The translations under genes were made by a program, and so were the position numbers. Source: Sphacelaria rigidula (lineage: Eukaryota; Phaeophyceae; Sphacelariales). From it: 30,756 bases of DNA. This document shows, one piece after another, positions 25,372 through 30,756 of the stretch (within the stretch, counting starts at the first letter, position 1; every line of letters starts with the position of its first letter). The stretch is from assembly GCA_964200075.2 (NCBI GenBank), contig CAXNAA020000057.1, positions 1-30,756 of the forward strand, read 5' to 3'. The notes under the pieces are model-generated. The model ran no database searches. It saw only the letters and a list, made by a program, of their open reading frames with translations, and was not told the DNA's origin.

Positions 25372-26091
25372 TTTTTATATCTGTTACATTAGCTCGATCT
25401 CTCGAACCCGTGGTCACAGAGTGCAAGGAGCATTCCACCCATGCCCATACGTCAAACAGCCCGCGGAGGAAGGCAAGAAACAAAACATCTACACGAAAAA
25501 GGGCACCTACACGATGAAAGATCCTCATGTGTACGAGGGCATAATTGCAGGATGCATACCCGAAGTGCCAATTCAGTACAGCTACACTACCTACAGCCCG
25601 ACCAATACTCAATCTAAGCTCTAGCAACCCACGTTGACTGGCTGTCGTGTCTACCCCAGGTTGAGGCGACATCGGAACGAAACTTGCGCAACACCTACTG
25701 GCGGCAAGGCTTCGTACGTCCGTTGGTCTCGTGGATTTTCGGGGTATTCGGCTGGATGGTGGCCGCCGTTCCTGCTATAGTATTGGGCTTGACATTCATC
25801 GTTCGCGCAACCATTCTATGGATCGCTGGAGTATGTGGAATATGGCAATGGCTGAAAATCGAATTCAGCAACCAGCATCATGGAGTGCGTAAGCAAAATC
25901 GTACATGGCTCTCTGCCGAAGATGATGCTGCTGAAAAACTTGTCCAAGCACGAAACTGCAGCGTCGACGAGATGCCCTCACGGCACTTCCGAGTAGATCG
26001 GCTGTTTATGATGACGACGGGGACATGCCTTGCAGACGTTTGGGTGCGCATCAGACACAGCGAGACGGGGTATACTGGGGGGTGTGAATGA
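11384..26091 (+). CDS. Ankyrin-repeat TRP-like ion channel, 19 exons
   Basis: Inferred joined exons: 11384-11680, 12095-12922, 13511-13732, 14037-14186, 14824-14964, 16071-16190, 16844-16956, 17622-17738, 18314-18434, 18860-19000, 19245-19432, 19863-19970, 20592-20771, 21151-21241, 21598-21689, 23493-23739, 23957-24465, 24886-25093, 25660-26091. The sum is 4302 coding bases (1434 codons) plus a TGA stop. Every junction keeps frame and every intron is GT...AG. The product has ankyrin-like repeats over about residues 60-630, a linker, six transmembrane helices with a pore loop (about 899-1157), and further hydrophobic segments to the C-terminus. This order matches ankyrin/TRP-type cation channels of the Ion_trans superfamily, which act in membranes. 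The first ATG at 11384 follows an in-frame TGA at 11318-11320, but an acceptor-like CAG at 11363-11365 leaves room for an upstream exon. No TATA box or AATAAA signal is obvious. Family call is strong; exact exon ends are inferred by eye. Confidence 0.8.
13038..13121 (+). repeat. Short tandem duplication in intron 2
   Basis: CACAGACACGTCTCTAGCTC and CACAGATACATCTCTAGCTC begin two units about 48 bases apart, each continuing ACNTGTCANGCCC. Confidence 0.7.
16488..16565 (+). other. Possible tRNA-derived sequence in intron 6
   Basis: GGGGTCAGTGGTGGAAC resembles a D-arm/A-box, and ATGGGTTTGATTCCCGGCAG resembles a T-arm/B-box with one B-box mismatch. Spacing is about right for a tRNA-derived SINE head. 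No second copy was found here. Confidence 0.3.
16844..19432 (+). CDS. Exons 7-11: last ankyrin-like repeats and linker
   Basis: These encode residues 587 to about 813. Exon 7 ends with the ankyrin-like MHTLVEVAAEQGVFHLF, whose last codon is split and completed by exon 8 (ELAHKQHLLHKKTIASVLER). Exon 8 runs on to EAVILLVTSA, and exon 9 begins NPFVVCGAIYDTI, a pattern I associate with the segment between ankyrins and S1 in such channels. Exon 10 (VLAKLPHTLGRIGIEF) continues it. Exon 11 is a polar, acidic, probably disordered linker rich in S, D, E and N. Splice phases 2, 2, 0, 0 and 2 fit at every join. The start of exon 7 is uncertain: the frame is open back to 16691, but the pyrimidine-rich acceptor at 16841-16843 is the better site. 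Exon 11's donor (GTTGGA) is weak. Confidence 0.65.
19863..21689 (+). CDS. Exons 12-15: pre-S1 region, S1 and S2
   Basis: Exon 12 (PLQRALERDSEG, then SPLVLDYMCFK) joins through a split codon to exon 13 (CLQGVTVGNNDGG). Exon 13 ends with KFYEVPAIRFAYDLLSYL, the pre-S1 motif and start of S1. Exon 14 completes S1 (VILVLFCCCVVI), then a short extracellular loop, then the start of S2 (EIVFYTFVA). Exon 15 gives GMLWREVLEFRE, typical of the S2-S3 turn in TRP channels, and ends in a split codon. Donors of exons 12 (GTTTTC) and 15 (GTACCG) are weak, and other in-frame donors exist for exon 12. I chose these because they restore the family pattern and the phase. S1 is near residues 899-921 and S2 near 931-947. 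Confidence 0.65.
20983..21122 (+). repeat. 70-bp tandem duplication in intron 13
   Basis: Two adjacent units begin TTTTGTACGTCC at 20983 and 21054 and end GGTGTACGCCTA. They differ at a handful of positions. Confidence 0.85.
21979..22023 (+). repeat. Telomere-like degenerate hexamer tract in intron 15
   Basis: Units of ACCCTN/ACCCCA repeat with a 6-base period, including ACTAACCCTCACCCTGACCC. It resembles the C-rich strand of TTAGGG-type telomere repeats but is imperfect. Confidence 0.5.
22446..22754 (+). repeat. SINE-like dispersed repeat, copy B (intron 15)
   Basis: Matches 1144-1470. It ends in GGATAATGACCACGGCTGG, then GGGCGACAGTC and an AATAAATCAATCAATCAATC tail. A short-motif tail of this type is expected of SINEs. 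Confidence 0.65.
22849..22869. repeat. GC hairpin
   Basis: GTGGGGGG and CCCCCCAC flank a 5-base loop. Confidence 0.7.
23201..23261 (+). repeat. CAA microsatellite in intron 15
   Basis: Nearly perfect CAA repeats over about 60 bases. Confidence 0.95.
23493..24465 (+). CDS. Exons 16-17: S3-S6 and pore of the ion channel
   Basis: Exon 16 opens with YLFHDAWNILDTATIL, the conserved start of S3 (W-N-x-x-D), followed by S4 (AQCLLAASAPLLFARLLSL, residues 1022-1040) and DDTLGPMTR. Exon 17 carries S5 (LLRFSVFLIVFIASFGASF, about 1061-1083), a pore helix and loop (TLTMFKAMLGDFDFDEF, with the Gly-Asp at 1110-1111), and S6 (GLLVSYLVIMLVLLLNLLIA, about 1135-1157) followed by a charged post-S6 helix (EVYANAEKEFHLARAKL). 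S4 has only scattered basic residues, so voltage sensing of the classical kind is unlikely. This is the clearest evidence for the gene's identity. The donor of exon 17 is ATGAG|GTAGG, so reading through it gives an immediate TAG stop at 24467-24469. Confidence 0.88.
24724..24786 (-). pseudogene. Possible decayed retropepsin fragment in intron 17
   Basis: A minus-strand open frame (25080 to 24514) contains GRSVVDVQIHTSLHTFISDD. This recalls the start of retrotransposon aspartic proteases, where a D-T-G-A motif is followed by a Phe-Ile-Ser element. Here the catalytic Asp and Gly are replaced by His and Ser, so it would be inactive. Resemblance is by eye only. Confidence 0.25.
24886..25093 (+). 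CDS. Exon 18: hydrophobic segment after S6
   Basis: The acceptor CAG at 24883-24885 brings one base that completes the codon left by exon 17. The frame is then open for 69 codons to a good GTGAGT donor at 25094. It encodes a polar stretch ending AYAWD-like (NTYAWDSVMGAIHML), then a strongly hydrophobic run (IFSATMGSVSLVLYAALSAI, then WPWVAWIIF). Phase fit, composition and donor all support a real exon. It places at least one more membrane or re-entrant segment downstream of the channel core. The function of this extension is unknown. Confidence 0.7.
25313..25370 (+). repeat. ATT microsatellite in intron 18
   Basis: About 19 ATT units, followed by a T-run. Confidence 0.95.
25660..26091 (+). 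CDS. Exon 19: C-terminal exon with hydrophobic segments and stop
   Basis: The acceptor TCTACCCCAG ends at 25659 and the exon enters in phase 0, matching exon 18. It encodes a short charged start (VEATSERNLRNTYWRQGF), then two adjacent hydrophobic runs (LVSWIFGVFGWMVAAVPAIV and LGLTFIVRATILWIAGVCG), then a polar tail of about 90 residues ending in a TGA at 26089-26091. The tail is probably cytosolic, but that is inference. No clear polyadenylation signal follows; a GTG microsatellite starts 70 bases downstream. Confidence 0.65.
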   Translation, partial: VEATSERNLRNTYWRQGFVRPLVSWIFGVFGWMVAAVPAIVLGLTFIVRATILWIAGVCGIWQWLKIEFSNQHHGVRKQNRTWLSAEDDAAEKLVQARNCSVDEMPSRHFRVDRLFMMTTGTCLADVWVRIRHSETGYTGGCE

Positions 26092-26612
26092 GGGCAACCG
26101 TGGCATGTCGTTCACAAGACGTGAGCTTTGAATGTCCCTCCCGAACTAGTAGTGTAGTAGTGTGGGTGGTGGTGGTGGTGGTGATGGTGGTGGTGGCGGC
26201 GGCGGCGGTGGTCGGAGTAGCAGTAGTCGTACGACGATGCAAGTGAGGTCAACGATGTAGGATACAAATCACGAGCGTGAGGTTGGAGAAATTGATATTT
26301 CAAGTTGCGTCAAGGGGGTGAAACGACCATTCGACCGTATACCGCTGCCGTATGTGTAATAGGGAATTGAGGCGTCAACTTTCGACGAAAGATTGGCATG
26401 CTGCGGTATCCAGTGAAAGCCTTCGCTGCATCAGATTTGTTTTTGTTCCTGATGATACGTCCTTGCTTTTCTTCTTGTGTGATATTGTAGGTTTTCCTTT
26501 GCCCATGTCTGAGCCACCCAGGTGCGCCCACCTGTTGAATGGATTCGGATATGAATCTTAGGTGCTGAAATGGCTGGTGATCACACGTGGGACGCACTAG
26601 GCCTTGGGAGCA
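26092..26612. other. Intergenic; probable 3' flank of the channel gene
   Basis: Contains a GTG/GCG microsatellite at 26162-26213. No gene or clear polyadenylation signal. Confidence 0.45.
26162..26213 (+). repeat. GTG/GCG microsatellite
   Basis: Runs of GGT then GGC triplets. Confidence 0.9.
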
Positions 26613-26859
26613 ATGCTACGGTAGGGGTGCACTTTTTGCGCAAAATCTTGTCTGGTTCAGGGGCTCCTAACGATTCTAGATGCACAAGAATAAGGGTCAG
26701 GGCCTCCCCGTTTGCAAATTCAATCGGGATATTCCTAGCGCATTGGAACAGTAATCCTGAGGTACTCGCATATATTCCATAGGTCGTGTTTTGGATTAGA
26801 TAAAAGGGCTCCTAACAATTTTAAACTCTGAAAATATTTGTGCACCCCTACCGTAGCAT
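26613..26859 (+). mobile_element. MITE, copy 2
   Basis: 247 bp. The left end ATGCTACGGTAGGGGTGCA is a perfect 19-base inverted match to the right end TGCACCCCTACCGTAGCAT. It aligns over its length with 9405-9649 in the same orientation, with many scattered substitutions. Internal direct repeats of GGGCTCCTAAC lie near both ends. Confidence 0.88.
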
Positions 26860-28119
26860 CACTCCTTGGCAAAACGTGACAAAAGATCGGAAGAAAACTC
26901 TCGTCTGTACAGAGAACAAGAGAGTTCGGATTATGGTGGACCACCCCAACCCATGGGTTTGAGAGAACCTCAAACAACATCGTATTTGGATGCAGCTATC
27001 CTTGCGGGGTAAAAATGTCAGCGATATGCAATCGTGTACTTTTACACCCGGAATTGATCCCAGGCTAGCAGGTTTTGATACTCGTGTTTTCTTGATCGTA
27101 GTCACCCACGTTGTTGGTATGATGTAGTATCCTGGAAACAAATCTTCTTCACCGTCCACATGCCCCGACTTTGTTGCTGTGGGATACATCCGTGTCGTCC
27201 GAGTATACGTCTAGTTTCCTTATTGTCCCATTCGGACCGTTAAGCTGACGCCGGATTTCCTCGTGGGGCGAATCAGGCAGTAGGGTGGCTACGTGCCCGT
27301 CTTCGCTTGTCCTATTCTTGTTGAAGATTGTATTGGTTGTGGTTCTTTAGTTTGGCCGTTCTCGACTCGGTTTCCGCCGTGCCACAACGATTGGTCGACC
27401 TTGTCGCACTTCGTCGTCAGCACCATGTGGGAGGTCAGCCGAAAGGATTGTATCCTTCAAGTCGCAAACGACACGTACAGTTGTTGGGGCCCTCTGTGCA
27501 GGCCCCATGGGTAGTTCATCATAAGGTCGGCATCGTAGTGCTCGATTTGCTTTTACGCTTTGTTTGGGTGGCTTACCTTACGTCGTAGATGTAATCTACA
27601 AGAGAAACAACTCGATCAATTGTTGAAGTTTGGTGCGGCAGCATTCGCTCCTTGATGATGAGTCTTCAAGTGGGGGAAGTGAACCGATGCGCTTCTAGCA
27701 GCACCTAGTGCGGCATACGGCACGCACGTCACTTAATTCACTCGCGATACGCCGTCGGTGATATTCGAGGGTAATATGGGCACGGACCGCGCCGTGATAG
27801 TTGGAGTATCTGATCTTAATTTTCCGTATCTGGACACCTCTGGCTGGCAAAAAATGTTGTTACTAGGTTTCATCGCTGAGTAAGATGTGAATCGTTTCTC
27901 CTCGTATTTGACTGTTTTCTGCACGCCCTAGTTGCGAACTGTGACTCGTGAGTCCAGACGTTTGTGGTATTGTACTTCTGTTGTTCTTCATCAACTTCAT
28001 CGCGATGGCTGCTGCCTGCCTTTTCTGGATACCAAGTAGAATTGAGAACTGGTTTGTCTAAGTGGCTAACTGGCTGCAAAAAATTACCACCAGTTACAGT
28101 CATCAGTTAAAACAGGATA
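26860..28119. other. Intergenic; a few protein-like fragments only
   Basis: No complete gene. A minus-strand stretch near 27150-27320 reads as an open frame of about 60 codons (PDSPHEEIRRQLNGPNGTIR), but has no family I recognise. A plus-strand stretch 27945-28061 encodes a short hydrophobic peptide. Confidence 0.35.
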
Positions 28120-28620
28120 ACTAGCGGCGAAGCCGCCCCACGACTTCGACAGCGTTGCCTGGCAGGACAACGCGGCGGGGTTGCGTAAACGCCTCCCCCC
28201 GGCTGGTGAGGGGGCCCGCCAGAGAAAAATCAATTACTCCATTTGGGTACATCACTTCAAAATCGCGGTAATTCCCAGTCGCCTAGCGCCAGCAATTCGA
28301 ATACGCAACCGGTGCACAAATAGACGTATAAAAAATACTTGGCGACTCGCGAGAGCGTGGCATTCCGCCCACGCCTCCTTACGCCCGCGTGCGAGAATAT
28401 AGGCGCCCCCCGGGCTTTGGAGCCCCCAGCAAGTCGCGCCTACATTCCTGACCGTCGGGGCGATCGCCGCGGGAGAAGTCGCCCACCCGGCCGACGGTGG
28501 CGGACCGCCCCGTCGTTTAGGACCCGTTCAAACTTCGAGTGAAAATTGTGCGCGCCCGCGGTCGACGGGCGTGTGTTGTGGCGGTTGTCCTGTAATCTCT
28601 GGCGGGCGTTCGTGACCCCT
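28120..28620. other. GC-rich, hairpin-rich island
   Basis: Markedly more GC- and CpG-rich than the flanks. It has several inverted repeats: GGCGAAGCCGCC near 28125, GCGTGGCATTCCGCCCACGC near 28356-28375, and CCGTCGG..CCGACGG near 28452-28497 enclosing GGCGATCGCC. A TATAAAAAA sequence lies near 28327. No protein gene is recognised. Confidence 0.55.
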
Positions 28621-29066
28621 CAAGAGTTCAGAACGACAACGCGATGTTCTTGAACATAACGTCGCTCAACCGCGCCGGTGTGGAGTCGACATATGAGCCA
28701 GTTTCGCATGCTCAACTGTCGGCGTCGATTGCGCCCGGAAGAGGCTGACATTGGCATGACGACTTGGTGATGTGCAGCATAGTCCAGTCGGTGCAGTACA
28801 GAAAGATCAGTGGTGATGTAGTAGGAGGGCGGTGCTGTGGCTGCGCGACAGCGGTATCTCAAACTCGAGGTTTCCGGTACATTCGACAACGACAGTTGTA
28901 ATTCATGTCGCTCGCTGCAAGACCGGTCCCCGTGGAGTTTACAGTGTATTACGGTTGAATGATCCTTCGCCGCTCGGTGCCTTATCGTATACACGTTACT
29001 GTCGAATGTGCGGGGAACGTTGAGTATGATACACCCTTACTACATTACTATTATATCGATTGCACA

Positions 29067-30200
29067 GCCGCGGTACATGATCGTGAACGAATCTCTCTGA
29101 TCGTCGCCGCTTCGTGCGAGGTTTTGCGGGAAAGAATGCGTCGAGAATTTTGAATTTCTCCTCGAGGTGCCCGTCGATGACAACAATAGGCCGACATAAT
29201 CATTTTACAGTACGATCGGAGGAGCGCACTAACTACCTGCAGTGAACAGGAGTATCTCAGACATATTCAACGGTATATTGTTGTGCACAGTGGATTTGCA
29301 GGCGGTCATAAAACACATATGTGTGTGTCAACCCTGTCGACGTAGTCCGCAGATACCATCGCTTCATTGAAGTGTAGGTCCCATGACCCCAAAACGTATA
29401 TTTCAACTATCGCGAGCATTCGAGGTTGACATATCTAGACCACATGGAGCCTTCTTTTTCACGACATATTACTATGTTTTGCCGCACAGCGACGCGTGCC
29501 GTGCCAGTGTGCGATCGGAGCGTGAGCCCGTTTTTTCTGCTCCGTCTGTGGGAGGCGTTACACGTGCGGTACATTGTCGTGGACGGATATCCCTGACTGT
29601 CGTCGCGACACGCGAGCTTTTGCGGGAAAAAACATGCGTCGAGAGTTTCCGCTCGAAGTGCCGCCAAACGACAGCAGAGTCATAAGCTGATTTTATAGGA
29701 CGATACTAGAAGCGCGTCACCATCTGTAGAGTACAGGAGGAGTACTTGATACGTAATCACCAGTATACTGCGTATTCGTACTACAAATGGTTTTGCGGGA
29801 GATAATATAATATGAGTATATATCAAATTAACCCTTAGACCGTGAAGTTAGTCTTCTGTTGAATTGGTTTCAATTTCCCGCGAGGTTACCCTCCTGTTGA
29901 ATCGATATCAATTCTGAGTGAAAAATGTATGCATGATCCAGAGAGACTAATCTCGCGGTCTAAGGGTTAAAGTGCGACAATCAATTGACCAATCAATCAA
30001 CCATGTCGATACAGTCCGCAGATATGTGGCCCTGTTTGGCATGCAGACCACACTACCATACCGCAAAACAAACGTGAAAGTCAAATACTGAGGGGTCGTC
30101 ACTATTGACGTGTCTAGCATGCATGTAACCTCTTTTTTTTGAAGATTTCATGTTTTGCAGCACCGTATACGTACCGGTCACTTGTGTTTGTCCACACAAA
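29067..30200 (+). repeat. Diverged tandem array, units about 500 bp
   Basis: 29067-29260 aligns with 29563-29755 (shared GCGGTACAT, TTTTGCGGGAAA, TGCGTCGAGA, GAACAGGAGTA-like blocks). 29336-29518 aligns with 30005-30195 (shared GTCCGCAGATA, TCTAG, TATGTTTTGC-like blocks). After subtracting the inserted 143-bp MITE, both offsets are about 500-530 bases. Confidence 0.6.
29828..29970. mobile_element. piggyBac-like MITE, copy 1
   Basis: TTAACCCTTAGACCG at the left and CGGTCTAAGGGTTAA at the right form terminal inverted repeats bounded by TTAA on both sides. TTAA target duplication with CCC-starting ends is the hallmark of piggyBac-family elements. At 143 bp it is non-autonomous. It interrupts the tandem array. 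Confidence 0.8.
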
Positions 30201-30641
30201 CAACGGTGCGGCGAACGGCAACAAATCACATATGTGTGCTTCCCGGCGCAGTCAGAGAGAAGTAGTGGTGCAGTACTGCGCCGCTTACTCATGAACTGTT
30301 GTTCTGTTTTCCTCGTGTCCCCAGGAGTTAAGCCTGATCACATTCCATTATTCTTATTCGGCACATGCAGGCCTTGTGGTGCGGCACGATATGGTAGGGT
30401 CGGAGAACAAGGCAGGCAGCACAGTACATCATTGTTTCAAGAACGATGTCGTATCTTGGTACCCCAGGGTATAAAATACATCGTGGAGTACAATGCACCA
30501 TTACAACGAATAACAGCCGATTTTAAACTTTGGGATTGAAACAAAAAATGAGGTTGAAGTCCCATTTCTCTACTGCAGAGAAGATACGAAAGAGTAACAC
30601 AGAGCGAAAGTATCTTCCTCCCCAAACCTCCGCAGCAGGAT

Positions 30642-30751
30642 TTAACCGTTAGACCGCGAGAGTAGGCCACCTGCTGAATCGGCATCAATATTCACTCGAA
30701 AAAAGTACACGTGGTCCAGATGGACTACCGCCACCGCGGTCCAAGGGTTAA
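30642..30751. mobile_element. piggyBac-like MITE, copy 2
   Basis: TTAACCGTTAGACCGCG at the left and CGCGGTCCAAGGGTTAA at the right, again with TTAA on both sides; 110 bp. It shares internal blocks (CTGNTGAATCG, ATCAAT, GTCCAGA) with the copy at 29828-29970. Confidence 0.75.
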
Positions 30752-30756
30752 GCAAC

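Noticed and set aside
25238-25624. Open frames across the ATT microsatellite
   Set aside because: The frame before 25420 is poly-Tyr/poly-Ile from the microsatellite; only the part after 25420 is worth noting.
1-30756. CRISPR arrays, operons or other prokaryotic systems
   Set aside because: No regular repeat-spacer arrays, ribosome binding sites or packed ORFs; the spliced gene shows a eukaryotic genome.

Overview
The window looks like nuclear DNA of a eukaryote. One gene of about 14.7 kb is split into many exons by GT-AG introns (217 to 1803 bp, mean near 580 bp). It is surrounded by repeat-rich intergenic DNA with microsatellites, homopolymer C/G tracts, MITE-like elements and SINE-like repeats. 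There are no operons, Shine-Dalgarno sites or closely packed ORFs. Base composition near 50% GC, intron length and an ankyrin/TRP-type channel of this style suggest a stramenopile, possibly a brown alga. That placement is an inference from general knowledge.

Layout: 1-11383 is intergenic. It holds a long fold-back element (688-1096) next to a SINE-like repeat (1144-1470), a degenerate minisatellite (1861-2233), G-rich tracts, a cluster of purine/pyrimidine hairpins (7586-7862), a MITE (9405-9649), a paired poly-C tract and a tRNA-like pseudogene. 11384-26091 (+) is the one gene I can support: 19 inferred exons giving 1434 codons plus stop, with consistent splice phases throughout. 26092-30756 is intergenic: a second copy of the MITE, a GC-rich structured island (about 28120-28620) and a diverged tandem array of roughly 500-bp units. 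One TTAA-flanked piggyBac-like MITE sits inside the array and a second lies at the window's right edge.

The gene's N-terminal half is a run of ankyrin-like repeats, and its first six exons all begin and end in phase 0. A linker follows, then a six-helix TRP-type ion channel core (S1-S6 with a pore loop between S5 and S6), then two exons encoding more hydrophobic segments. The natural reading is a membrane cation channel with a large ankyrin domain, but gating and ion selectivity cannot be read from sequence. The introns carry a second SINE-like repeat copy, microsatellites, a 70-bp tandem duplication, a telomere-like tract and a possible decayed retropepsin fragment on the opposite strand.

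Exon boundaries were worked out by eye from splice signals, reading phase and protein family pattern. The first exon start, exon 7 start and the weak donors of exons 11, 12 and 15 are the least certain points.
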